From NCBI GenBank assembly GCA_045579085.1, contig JAZNLO010000031.1, positions 1 through 64,000 of the forward strand: a DNA stretch of 64,000 bases, written 5' to 3'. The position numbers and the translations under genes were made by a program. The notes below the pieces were generated by a model that had not been told where the DNA came from, searched no databases, and worked only from the letters and a program-made list of their open reading frames with translations. Positions 1-7,750 of this stretch are shown here, piece by piece; the stretch's first letter is position 1; every line of letters starts with the position of its first letter. Source of the DNA: RGIG2206 sp045579085. GTDB lineage: Bacteria > Bacillota > Clostridia > Oscillospirales > Acutalibacteraceae.

Positions 1-58
1 TGCAACTCCTTGGCTCACAGAACGACATGGCTACGATCCGACTTCTTTGCACTTCCCA

Positions 59-290
59 AAACTCAAAAAGGGGGAGGTTTTTGAGTTTCAAAAACAGAGG
101 AGAGATGAGAACCCTCGGGTTCGTTGGAGCGGCCGAAAGGAGAGGCTTTCGGACCGCGGAGTCTCGAGCAGCGCAGCCTTTTCTGAGTTCGCCGACCAGC
201 GAACAGAAAAGGCAAGGGAGCGCAGAGTATCTCTCCATCTCCGCCAAAAATCGGAAATCCGCTGATGAAAATCGGCGGATTTTTGATTTT
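59..290 (+). ncRNA. Candidate structured RNA or folded repeat element
   Basis: Several perfect or near-perfect hairpins are packed together. An 11-bp stem pairs 59-69 with 78-88 around a G-rich loop. An 8-bp closing helix (99-106 with 229-236) encloses three hairpins: 109-113/118-122 with a CTCG loop; 129-139/146-157 with one bulged A; and 176-185/204-213, a 10-bp stem topped by 188-192/199-203 and flanked by GCGC on both sides (171-174/220-223). A terminator-like hairpin follows (255-262/275-282, then a T-run), which suggests plus-strand transcription, although the folds are symmetrical. Short reading frames cross it, but their composition is set by the stems and I do not believe them. I cannot name an RNA family. 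It could equally be a dispersed repeat, and the window edge hides its upstream part. Confidence 0.4.
253..289 (+). terminator. Rho-independent terminator closing the folded element
   Basis: The stem AAATCCGC (255-262) pairs with GCGGATTT (275-282) across a 12-nt loop and runs into a T-rich tract on the plus strand. It sits 17 nt after the closing helix of the folded element. Confidence 0.5.
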
Positions 291-292
291 GT

Positions 293-395
293 ACTATTCA
301 TTTTTCATTATTCAATATTCATCATTCATTAAAACGGATTTCCGTAATGAATATTGAATGATGAAATCGCTTCGCTGATGAATAATGAATAATTT
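293..395. repeat. AT-rich imperfect inverted repeat
   Basis: The left part is built of ATTCATT-like modules and the right part of AATGAAT-like modules. They meet at a small ACGGA-TT-TCCGT palindrome (334-345). The right arm has an extra segment with CGCTTCGCTG (368-377). The arms are modular rather than perfectly matched, so several pairing registers are possible. It resembles the short palindromic intergenic repeats or MITE-like elements of clostridial genomes. No transposase or target-site duplication was recognised. Confidence 0.45.
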
Positions 396-406
396 TAAAA
401 TCTAAC

Positions 407-468
407 CAAAAAGTATTGTGTATAACTAACTTTAAAGTAATTAAATTTAAAGTTAATTAAATACTTTT
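407..468. repeat. AT-rich inverted repeat, two nested 10-bp stems
   Basis: The outer arms AAAAAGTATT (407-416) and AATACTTTTT (459-468) enclose inner arms TAACTTTAAA (426-435) and TTTAAAGTTA (445-454) with a 9-nt loop. With its T-run it could terminate transcription, or it could mark the end of a small palindromic repeat. No gene is attached to it. Confidence 0.5.
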
Positions 469-580
469 TTAGTTTGATTAACAAAACATATAGTAACCAA
501 AGGATATGTACTGTTTATGGCTGCGAAAAACCCAGTATTTATGCGGGTTTGCGCTTGATTACTATAACGCTACTCCGACC

Positions 581-620
581 AAAAATCCAAATTCACCTTT
601 ATGTTGAGTTTGGATTTTTT
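581..620 (+). terminator. Rho-independent terminator in the gene-free left end
   Basis: An 11-bp stem (581-591 with 609-619) ends in a run of T. The only reading frames just upstream (about 507-602) are very short and unconvincing; AAACCC/GGGTTT (528-533/545-550) forms another small hairpin there. It may end a short RNA, or belong to the same repeat-rich stretch. Confidence 0.55.
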
Positions 621-671
621 ATTTTGTGCTATTTTTATGCCTGAAAGCAGAAAGTTTTTGTCTTGCATTAT

Positions 672-719
672 AAAACAGACCAAAAAATGGAGTGCTGGCT
701 CCACTTTTGGTCTGTTTTT
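672..719. terminator. Bidirectional terminator after the acyl-CoA ligase gene
   Basis: A long stem (672-685 with 705-719), continued by TGGAG/CTCCA (688-692/699-703), has A and T runs on either side. It lies 40 nt beyond the stop codon of the minus-strand acyl-CoA ligase. Confidence 0.8.
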
Positions 720-758
720 ATCGTTTTTATAGTGTTTGTGCTCCACTTTGTTGTGATT

Positions 759-2486
759 TTAGCGGTTTTCAGCCACTCTCAACTTTTCAAGCTCTGCTTG
801 TTCAAGCTCTCTGTACGCCACCTTGCCCACCAGTGTCTTGGGCAAGTCCGACTTAAACTCTATATCGTAAGGCATAGCGTACTTCGCAATATTCTTCCTG
901 CAATAATTCATAAGCGCATCGTAGGTGTCTTTACCAGATGGTACGTTTGGCTTGAGAACAACAAACGCTTTCACCTTTTGCATCTTATACGAGTCAGGTA
1001 CTCCGATAACACAACTCATCTGCACAAGCTCGTTTGCATCAAGTATATTTTCAATCTGCGCGGGATAAATATTATACCCCGACGACACAATCATACGTTT
1101 CTTTCTGCCCTTAAAATAAACAAAGCCTTGCTTGTCCATAACGCCCAAATCGCCCGTATACACCCAAGTGAGTCCGTCACTGTGCTTGCGCAAAGCCGAC
1201 TTCGTTTCCTCAGGGTGATTCATATACTCTTTCATAATCGTGGGGCCTGCAATCAAGATTTCGCCCTCCTCGCCGTAGGGCAATTCTATATCCGTGTCAG
1301 GCTTGACTATCTTAATAAAGGTGTCGGGAAACGGCAAACCGATGCTGCCCTCTTTCGACATATGCGGAGGTGTCAGGCAACACGCCGTAACAGTTTCAGT
1401 GGTGCCGTAACCCTCTCTGACCTGAATTGTTGCGCCGTGCTCCGATAAAAACGCATCAAATTTCTTTTTCAGCTCAACCGACAATGAGTCACCGCCTGAA
1501 AACACGCCCTTCAGGCTGCTTAAATCAGAGCCGTTCATTGAAGGAAGTCTTAACAATGCTTCAAACAAAGTGGGCACGCCTGCTATAAAGTTGCATTTGT
1601 TTTTGGTTATCTGGCCTGCATAGCTTTTGGCAGTAAAACGGGGTATGAGCACGCATCTGCCGCCGTTTGCCAGCATAGAATGCACGCACACGCCGAGCCC
1701 GAATCCGTGAAATATCGGCATTGCGGCGAGCATCTTGTCCCCAACCTCAAACATCGGGTTTGATGCCACAACTTGCTGAGCCAATGCGTTTAAGTTTTTA
1801 TTTGTAAGCACTATGCCCTTTGTAGTGCCTGTTGTTCCGCCGGAATACAAAATCACGGCAGAGTCATCGGCTTTGCGTCTTACCTCGTAGTCCGAATCCG
1901 TTCTCTCCCCTTGCTGCAAAAAGCTTTTCCATTTAAGCACAGACGCATCGGGTGGGAGCCGTTTAAACTTTCTACCCTCAGTAAGCATATATCCGAACGC
2001 GGCGGGTTTACTGAGCGCATCTTTCAAATCAGCAATAATCAGGTTTTTAACCTTAGTGTTTTGCCTTATGTTTTCAAACTTTTCATAAAACCTATCAAGT
2101 GTAATAGCAGTTTGACTGTTTGCCTCGTTTAGATAAAACTCGATTTCTTTCTCAGCCGACAAGGGATGAATCATATTTGCAACTGCGCCGACCAAATTTA
2201 CGGCATAGAACATATACACCGCTTGCGGACAGTTTGGCAACGCAATCGTGACAGAGTCGTTCTCCTTAACACCGATTGCCTTGAGTGCTTTTGCGCAAGC
2301 TGTTATCTTAGCAACAAGTCGCTGATACGTGGTGGACTTGCCCATAAAATCCAGTGCGATTTTTTGGGGATGCTTTTTTGCCACGCGCTCTACAGCCTCA
2401 AAAAGTGTGCCATCAAAATATTCGAGAGTGAGCGGTACCTCGCCCAAATGAGCCGCCCAAGGAGTTTTAACCGTTTGCTCGCTCAT
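759..2486 (-). CDS. AMP-forming acyl-CoA synthetase (fatty acid-CoA ligase type)
   Basis: This 575-residue member of the ANL adenylate-forming superfamily probably activates a fatty or other carboxylic acid to its CoA thioester through an acyl-adenylate. The AMP-binding P-loop motif YSGGTTGTTKG is at 214-224. The A5-type segment GYGTTE, the YTGDLG motif and the GYNIYPAQIE hinge region follow in the usual order. The C-terminal adenylation lysine is in the GKVAYREL motif. Length fits FadD-like enzymes. The start is an ATG; a terminator follows the gene, and the LOG-family gene lies 42 nt upstream on the same strand, so the two may be co-transcribed. Substrate chain length cannot be read from the sequence. 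Confidence 0.85.
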   Translation of the reverse strand: MSEQTVKTPWAAHLGEVPLTLEYFDGTLFEAVERVAKKHPQKIALDFMGKSTTYQRLVAKITACAKALKAIGVKENDSVTIALPNCPQAVYMFYAVNLVGAVANMIHPLSAEKEIEFYLNEANSQTAITLDRFYEKFENIRQNTKVKNLIIADLKDALSKPAAFGYMLTEGRKFKRLPPDASVLKWKSFLQQGERTDSDYEVRRKADDSAVILYSGGTTGTTKGIVLTNKNLNALAQQVVASNPMFEVGDKMLAAMPIFHGFGLGVCVHSMLANGGRCVLIPRFTAKSYAGQITKNKCNFIAGVPTLFEALLRLPSMNGSDLSSLKGVFSGGDSLSVELKKKFDAFLSEHGATIQVREGYGTTETVTACCLTPPHMSKEGSIGLPFPDTFIKIVKPDTDIELPYGEEGEILIAGPTIMKEYMNHPEETKSALRKHSDGLTWVYTGDLGVMDKQGFVYFKGRKKRMIVSSGYNIYPAQIENILDANELVQMSCVIGVPDSYKMQKVKAFVVLKPNVPSGKDTYDALMNYCRKNIAKYAMPYDIEFKSDLPKTLVGKVAYRELEQAELEKLRVAENR

Positions 2487-2528
2487 TTGAACACCACCCT
2501 TACTTCACTTTCTAAAAATTTTATCCGC

Positions 2529-3104
2529 TCAAACACCTTTATAATCAAAAATGTTTATGCCCTTTTTCTCGTAGTTTTCTATATAATCGAGCGCTTGCTC
2601 GATATCATCTGTTACAAAATACAGCTCTGCAACCGCATCAAACAGGAACTTTTTCTCCATCGCCTGTTTCATCATTTCAAGCATTTCGTTGTAATATCCG
2701 TTTGTGTTGAGCACGACCATCGGTTTATCGTGACGGCCGAGCTGTTTGAGGGTAAGCATCTCGAAAAACTCCTCAAACGTGCCGATTCCGCCGGCGGTTG
2801 TGATAAACGCATCGCAGCTATCCTCCATTATCTGCTTGCGCTCACGCATTGTTTCTGTACGAACAAGCTCGTCGCATTTATCATAGAGGATTCCGTCAAC
2901 GTTAAAGAAATTAGGTACAACTCCCTTTATCTTGCCCTTGCCTGCGGTTACCCCTCTGGCAACGGCGCCCATCATTCCTGCGCCGCCTGCGCCGAAAACG
3001 AGGTTATGACCCCTCTGAGCCATACGCTTGCCAAGCAGTTCGCCTGCAGATATAAAGCTATTATCTATTAAGTCGCTTGATGCTCCGTAAACACATATGT
3101 TCAT
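2529..3104 (-). CDS. LOG-family protein (TIGR00730), nucleotide-processing
   Basis: This 191-residue Rossmann-fold protein belongs to the LOG / lysine-decarboxylase-like family. Characterised members release the base from cytokinin or purine nucleoside 5'-monophosphates (phosphoribohydrolase). The N-terminus (MNICVYGASS) and the GAGGAGMMGAVARG loop form the nucleotide site. The family motif PGGxGTxxE appears as AGGIGTFEE, so the proline is an alanine here; the catalytic glutamates are kept. In bacteria the true role is usually unclear. It sits between an acyl-CoA ligase and a DUF4003 gene on the same strand, 42 nt before the ligase, and neither neighbour clarifies its substrate. Confidence 0.8.
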   Translation of the reverse strand: MNICVYGASSDLIDNSFISAGELLGKRMAQRGHNLVFGAGGAGMMGAVARGVTAGKGKIKGVVPNFFNVDGILYDKCDELVRTETMRERKQIMEDSCDAFITTAGGIGTFEEFFEMLTLKQLGRHDKPMVVLNTNGYYNEMLEMMKQAMEKKFLFDAVAELYFVTDDIEQALDYIENYEKKGINIFDYKGV

Positions 3105-3162
3105 AACTTGCCTCCTGTGGTTTATTTAAATATTATACGCCTAAATGCAATTTTTAATACAC

Positions 3163-4131
3163 TTAACTATTGTTAGACGCCGCCATTATCGCTGTTAAAG
3201 CAGACGTTGCGGCTATCTGAGTCATTATTGAAGCGCTTATGTTTTCGTATGTAATTGTTGCGGCAAGAGCATCACTCATCTGAGCTAAAAGGGATGCTGA
3301 ATACATAAGTCTATGCCGCTTGCCCATTATAAAGTCACCAAAGCCTTTTTTGGTCTTTAAATAATCGCATATCTCAATCAAAGTATCGGCTGTAGAACCG
3401 TTCTGATTTGGTGTGACAAGCGCCAGACTGACAAGCTCAAGGTCAACACCAAAATGGTATTTTTTCTGCTTGAGTTCATCGTAAAGCGAGATAAGTCTGT
3501 CTGCACCCTGCTGAGCATTTCCTATAAGTGCAAGGCAGTGGCTTACGCTCTGCAGTGCGTTTGAGGTGAAAAACCGCTCTCTGAGCCGCATAAAACTGCG
3601 CTGCATCATCTCGGCAGAAAGCTCTGCGCTTGCAGACGTCAAGGCAAACATTACAGCAAAAGGTATATCCTCCGCTGAGGTGAGCAGAAAATGGTCTGCT
3701 TTCATCTTATCGTAAACCTCACGTGCACGTGCTGCACAGCCTTCAAAATGCGCACTGTCTATATTTTGCTCCATAGAGAACGCCGCTATGCAGAGATAGC
3801 CTGACGGCATAAACTGCTTTTTTAGCTCTGTATATGCCAAGAGCACCCTCTCAAAGCTTTCCTGTGCGTTATCCCTGAGCGACAGCATACAAGAGAAAAT
3901 CAAGGTTGCAACGCCTCTGAAGTTTGAAAACGCACCCTGATTTTTTACTATAATCTCCTTACACTGCCTGATTTTTTCTATATCAAGCTCAAGCCCCTTT
4001 TGAGCATACATAAGCGCCAAAAGATAGTGCAAATAACTGTATTCCCACTTAAACGCTTGCTTAGCTTTTAAATAGTTATCTGCAAAAAGGTCGCACCTGA
4101 GTTTAAGTTCTGTATTCATCTGAGCGCTCAT
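3163..4131 (-). CDS. DUF4003-family protein of unknown function
   Basis: A 322-residue, largely alpha-helical soluble protein without signal peptide or membrane segments. The sequence pattern (DNYLKAKQAFKWEYSYLHYL near the start, then helical segments rich in Ala, Leu and Met) matches the DUF4003 proteins common in Bacillota; no function is established. I chose the ATG at 4131 because a GGAGGTG site lies about 4-10 nt upstream. A longer frame running into cysK would add 44 residues that look like read-through from the cysK 3' end. It starts 40 nt after cysK on the same strand and may share its transcript. Confidence 0.65.
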   Translation of the reverse strand: MSAQMNTELKLRCDLFADNYLKAKQAFKWEYSYLHYLLALMYAQKGLELDIEKIRQCKEIIVKNQGAFSNFRGVATLIFSCMLSLRDNAQESFERVLLAYTELKKQFMPSGYLCIAAFSMEQNIDSAHFEGCAARAREVYDKMKADHFLLTSAEDIPFAVMFALTSASAELSAEMMQRSFMRLRERFFTSNALQSVSHCLALIGNAQQGADRLISLYDELKQKKYHFGVDLELVSLALVTPNQNGSTADTLIEICDYLKTKKGFGDFIMGKRHRLMYSASLLAQMSDALAATITYENISASIMTQIAATSALTAIMAASNNS

Positions 4132-4171
4132 TTCTGCACCTCCGCCATTTTGACATTCCTCATCTTGCGCT

Positions 4172-5101
4172 CTAATCAAACATTTCAGTTGAAAGATATC
4201 TGTCACCCGTGTCAGGCAAAAGCACAACGATGGTTTTGCCCTTGTAGTCGTCACGCTTTGCAACTGCTACCGCAGCGCACAACGCAGCTCCCGACGAAAT
4301 GCCAACGAGCACACCGTCACTTCTGCCGGCAAGTCTGCCATATTCATAAGCTTCGCTTTCCGACACCTTTATGATTTCATCATACACCTTAGTGTTGAGT
4401 ATTTCGGGCACAAAGCCTGCACCTATGCCCTGCAAGCCGTGAGCGCCGCTCTTCTCTCCTGAAAGCACTGCTGATTTTGCAGGCTCAACGGCTATTATCT
4501 TCACCTCAGCCTTAACTGATTTAAGATATTCACCAACGCCTGTTATTGTGCCACCTGTGCCGACTCCCGCAACAAAAGCATCTATATCGCCGTCTAAATC
4601 ATTAAAAATTTCGGGTCCTGTTGTCAGCTTATGCACCTCAGGATTTGCAGGATTTACAAACTGGCCCGCCACAAAGGCTCCGTCAATCTCATTTGCAAGC
4701 TGCTCCGCCTTCTCTATCGCTCCCGTCATACCAAGCTTGCCGTCTGTGAGCACAAGTTCTGCGCCGTAAGCCTGCATAAGCTTGCGGCGTTCAACAGACA
4801 TCGTTTCAGGCATAACTATTATCGCCCTGTAGCCTCTGGCGGCGGCAACGCACGCAAGCCCTATTCCCGTATTGCCCGAAGTGGGCTCTATTATCACCGA
4901 CGTCGCAGTGAGCTTGCCGCTTTTTTCAGCGTCCTCTATCATTGCCTTTGCAACTCTGTCCTTAACCGAGCCTGCGGGGTTTAAATACTCAAGCTTTGCA
5001 TATATTTTTGCCTGTAAATCAAAACGCTTTTCTATTCCTTTAAGTTCAAGCAGAGGGGTGTTTCCTATAAGCTGTTCAACAGATGTGTATATCCTCGACA
5101 T
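4172..5101 (-). CDS. cysK: Cysteine synthase A (O-acetylserine sulfhydrylase)
   Basis: A 309-residue fold-type II PLP enzyme that makes L-cysteine from O-acetyl-L-serine and sulfide. The PLP lysine is K47 in NPAGSVKDR. The asparagine loop TSGNTG, the phosphate-binding GTGGTITG loop, and the GISSGAAL and LPDTGDRY motifs near the C-terminus are all present. Length is typical of CysK. The start ATG has an AAAGGAG site. A TTGAAA-17-TAAAAT promoter overlaps the end of feoB, so cysK is likely expressed independently of the iron genes. I see no cysteine T-box or SAM riboswitch in the short leader. Confidence 0.95.
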   Translation of the reverse strand: MSRIYTSVEQLIGNTPLLELKGIEKRFDLQAKIYAKLEYLNPAGSVKDRVAKAMIEDAEKSGKLTATSVIIEPTSGNTGIGLACVAAARGYRAIIVMPETMSVERRKLMQAYGAELVLTDGKLGMTGAIEKAEQLANEIDGAFVAGQFVNPANPEVHKLTTGPEIFNDLDGDIDAFVAGVGTGGTITGVGEYLKSVKAEVKIIAVEPAKSAVLSGEKSGAHGLQGIGAGFVPEILNTKVYDEIIKVSESEAYEYGRLAGRSDGVLVGISSGAALCAAVAVAKRDDYKGKTIVVLLPDTGDRYLSTEMFD

Positions 5102-5144
5102 AGTGTTTTCTCCTTTGCTAAAATCGCCTATACCAATTTCTGTA

Positions 5145-5173
5145 ATTTTAACATATTATGCCCTGTTTTTCAA
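5145..5173 (-). promoter_or_regulatory. Sigma-A-type promoter for cysK
   Basis: TTGAAA (5173-5168) and TAAAAT (5150-5145) are separated by exactly 17 nt on the minus strand. The -10 lies about 45 nt before the cysK start, and the -35 overlaps the feoB stop codon. Confidence 0.65.
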
Positions 5174-7284
5174 GAGCCTACCCCTATTGCTGTCATTATT
5201 ATTTTAACCAAAAGACAGCACACAAGTCCAAACGCCGTTGGTAACACAGCTGCAAGCACAGTCCACTTCAGACTGCCTGTTTCCTTTTTCACTGTTAAAA
5301 GCGTTGTGGTGCAAGGCCAGTGCATAAGGCAAAACAACATAACACAAATTGCAGTGGTGACAGTCCAGCCGTTTGCTGTAAGCAAGCTGTGCAAAAAGCC
5401 TAAATCGCTTATCTGTGTTACTGTGGTGGTGGACATATAGGTCATTATCGCAATCGGCAACACTATCTCATTTGCGGGCATACCCAATATGAACGCCATA
5501 AGAATTACCCCGTCCATTCCAAAAAAACGACCGATTGGGTCAAGCGTATCGGCGCAGATTCTCAAAAGCGATGCGTCGCCAACGCTTATGTTTGCCATAA
5601 GCCATATAAGCAGTCCTGCAGGCGCGGCAACAGCCACCGCTCTGCCTAAAACAAATACTGTTCTATCAAGCATAGAGCGCACTATTATATGAATAACCTG
5701 AGGCGGTCTGTAAGGCGGCAGTTCAAGGGTAAAAGACGACGGCGTGCCCTTCAACACAGTTGAGGATAACAGCTTAGATGCGGCGAAGGTCATAAGTATG
5801 CCGAAAACGATGATACTCGCCAGTATAGCAGACGAGGCAAGCGTGCCCAACACCGACTGGGTTACTATAAAAAACATTGATATCAGCGTTATCAGCATCG
5901 GGAATCGTCCGTTACAAGGAATGAAGCTGTTTGTCAGTATTGCAATCAGCTTTTCTCTGGGCGAATCGATTATTCTACAGCCTACCACGCCCGCTGCGTT
6001 GCAGCCAAATCCCATACACATTGTCAGCGCCTGCTTACCGCACGCTTTGCAGCGCTTAAAGGCGCCGTCTAAATTAAAGGCGATTCTCGGCAGATAGCCT
6101 ATGTCCTCAAGCAGCGTAAACAATGGGAAAAATATTGCCATCGGCGGCAGCATTACCGAAGTAACCCACGCAAGCACTCTCCACACGCCGTCAATTAACG
6201 CGCTTGAGACTATGTCGGGCACGTGGATATACTCAAGCCACGAATCTATTTTTTCACCCATCGAAAACGTCAAAGCAGACAGCCATTCGCTTGGATAATT
6301 TGCGCCTGTTATGGTAATCCAGAGGATAGCAAGCAATGTTAACAGCATAATTGCTGTGCCTGTTATTTTGCCTGTTAAGATGCGGTCTGCCAGATATGAA
6401 TGATTGGTCTTTTTACTTAGCAAAACACACTGTGAAAAAATATCACTTGCAAAACTCAGCAAGCCCGATACCGTCAAATCCGTTAGCGCATCGGAATCTA
6501 TTTCTTTTTCATCGAGCAAAGCTTTTGCTTGCTTGTATAACAAATTGATTTGCTCATCGTCAAGCAGCCGCTCGCCGAGATAACCATAAATTTTTTTCAA
6601 AAGCTCGGCATCGTTTTCAAGCAACCTTAGTGCCAACCACCTTGCAGGCAGTTTTCTCCCCTCAAGCGCAGGCTCTATTATGGATATCGCCTCGCTCAGC
6701 GGCTGAGGATAGCTAACCTTGAGCGGCGGCTTAGTAGCTTTCTGCAACGAGGGTAAAATCTCTGCTATGCCTTTGCCTCTGCGCGCCTTTGTAGCGATTA
6801 CGGGCACTCCCAGCAGTTTGCTTAGCTTTTGTGTATCCACATTTATGCCCTTTCTTTCGGCTTCGTCCATCAGATTTACGCAAACCGCCGCACAACGTGT
6901 TATCTCCAACGTTTGAAGCACTAAGTTCAAGTTGCGTTCTAAGCAGGTTGCGTCGCACACAATCACCACCGCATCAGAATCAGAGAAGCATATGAAGTCA
7001 CGAGCCACCTTTTCCTCATCAGAGCGAGCCGCAAGTGAATAGGTGCCGGGCAAGTCTGCGATTATGTAGTTGCCGTATTTCGCTTTCGTTCTGCCGAATG
7101 CGTTTGCAACAGTTTTTCCTGTCCAGTTGCCTGTATGCTGCTTTAACCCAGTAAGCGCATTGAACACTGTGCTTTTGCCAACGTTTGGGTTGCCCGCTAA
7201 GGCTATAACCTTTTCCCCATTTTCCATTAACAGCCTCTCGTTGTCACAAGCCTGCCTTCCCGTTGATTTATTTGTAAGCCCCAT
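5170..7284 (-). CDS. feoB: Ferrous iron transport protein B
   Basis: A 704-residue FeoB. The N-terminal G domain has GNPNVGKS (G1, residues 31-38), a G2-region threonine segment (NWTGKTV), DLPG (G3, 77-80) and NLMD (G4). A helical GDI-like segment and a membrane domain follow, with the paired Gate regions typical of FeoB (the second contains GFGCNAAGV). It imports Fe2+ under anaerobic conditions. Two starts are plausible. ATG at 7284 has AAGGGG 8 nt upstream and is used here; ATG at 7227 has GAGAGG and begins just before the G domain. feoA lies 58 nt upstream, separated by an 11-bp hairpin. Confidence 0.95.
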   Translation of the reverse strand: MGLTNKSTGRQACDNERLLMENGEKVIALAGNPNVGKSTVFNALTGLKQHTGNWTGKTVANAFGRTKAKYGNYIIADLPGTYSLAARSDEEKVARDFICFSDSDAVVIVCDATCLERNLNLVLQTLEITRCAAVCVNLMDEAERKGINVDTQKLSKLLGVPVIATKARRGKGIAEILPSLQKATKPPLKVSYPQPLSEAISIIEPALEGRKLPARWLALRLLENDAELLKKIYGYLGERLLDDEQINLLYKQAKALLDEKEIDSDALTDLTVSGLLSFASDIFSQCVLLSKKTNHSYLADRILTGKITGTAIMLLTLLAILWITITGANYPSEWLSALTFSMGEKIDSWLEYIHVPDIVSSALIDGVWRVLAWVTSVMLPPMAIFFPLFTLLEDIGYLPRIAFNLDGAFKRCKACGKQALTMCMGFGCNAAGVVGCRIIDSPREKLIAILTNSFIPCNGRFPMLITLISMFFIVTQSVLGTLASSAILASIIVFGILMTFAASKLLSSTVLKGTPSSFTLELPPYRPPQVIHIIVRSMLDRTVFVLGRAVAVAAPAGLLIWLMANISVGDASLLRICADTLDPIGRFFGMDGVILMAFILGMPANEIVLPIAIMTYMSTTTVTQISDLGFLHSLLTANGWTVTTAICVMLFCLMHWPCTTTLLTVKKETGSLKWTVLAAVLPTAFGLVCCLLVKIIMTAIGVGS

Positions 7285-7306
7285 AAAATCAATCCCCTTG
7301 ATAAAC

Positions 7307-7337
7307 AAGGCATCGGTATTTTCAACACCGATGCCTT
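7307..7337 (-). promoter_or_regulatory. Hairpin between feoA and feoB
   Basis: AAGGCATCGGT (7307-7317) and ACCGATGCCTT (7327-7337) form an 11-bp stem with a 9-nt loop between feoA and feoB. On the coding strand only a weak T-tract follows (TTGTTTATC), so it looks more like an mRNA-processing or partial-termination element than a full terminator. Confidence 0.5.
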
Positions 7338-7342
7338 TTGTT

Positions 7343-7579
7343 TTACTGTATCGGCAACACTGAAACAGCCGATGAATCTTCTTTGCGTAATGCTATAACC
7401 GCACCTCGTATGAGATATGCCACAGGGTCTCCGAACAAGCCCGAGTTGATACATTCTACGCTTGCTCCCGGAACCAGACCTATATCCTGCAGTCTACGTC
7501 TTAAATTTCCACGCACATTCACTGCTGTTACAGTGGCTCGCTGACCGTGCTTGAGCTCGCACAGCGAAATTTGTTGCAT
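7343..7579 (-). CDS. feoA: Ferrous iron transport protein A
   Basis: A 78-residue SH3-like FeoA-domain protein that assists FeoB at the cytoplasmic face. The core (LCELKHGQRATVTAVN, then RRRLQDIGLVPG and a final ALRKEDSSAVSV strand) is typical. The start at 7579 is set by an AGGAGA site 5-6 nt upstream; a TTG-initiated extension of 15 basic residues is rejected. It is the first gene of a feoAB unit and faces trkA across a short divergent region. I did not find a convincing Fur box in that region. Confidence 0.92.
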   Translation of the reverse strand: MQQISLCELKHGQRATVTAVNVRGNLRRRLQDIGLVPGASVECINSGLFGDPVAYLIRGAVIALRKEDSSAVSVLPIQ

Positions 7580-7674
7580 TATATCTCCTGCTTTGCGTTT
7601 TATCCTTCTCTCCATTTTATGCAACCTTTTTTACTTGGTGAAAACCTCAGTTTGTAAATTATTCTTAATTTATG

Positions 7675-7703
7675 TTGTCTTTTACTGCAAAAAGGATTAT
7701 AAT
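7675..7703 (+). promoter_or_regulatory. Promoter for trkA-trkH
   Basis: TTGTCT (7675-7680) and TATAAT (7698-7703) are 17 nt apart. The -10 ends 47 nt before the trkA ATG. A weaker TTGCAG-17-TAAGAA match runs the other way toward feoA and overlaps this site. Confidence 0.7.
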
Positions 7704-7750
7704 GGCATTGATGTTGTAACACTCCACATTTCTTTTAAAGGATTGATGAA

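Noticed and set aside
99..236. tRNA or tRNA-Ser-like gene on the minus strand
   Set aside because: The acceptor-like GGAGAGAT helix is present, but there is no T-arm (no TTCGANNC loop) and no plausible anticodon arm.
27..332. Reading frames of 72-101 codons across the hairpin cluster
   Set aside because: Their sequence is dictated by stems and runs; no ribosome site, no recognisable domain.
663..1448. Long plus-strand frame opposite the acyl-CoA ligase
   Set aside because: It is a shadow of the well-supported minus-strand enzyme and starts inside a terminator.
2166..3071. 301-codon plus-strand frame over the ligase and LOG genes
   Set aside because: Antisense shadow of two recognised genes, no domain.
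4132..4263. 44-residue N-terminal extension of the DUF4003 protein
   Set aside because: It overlaps cysK; the ATG at 4131 has a proper GGAGGTG site.
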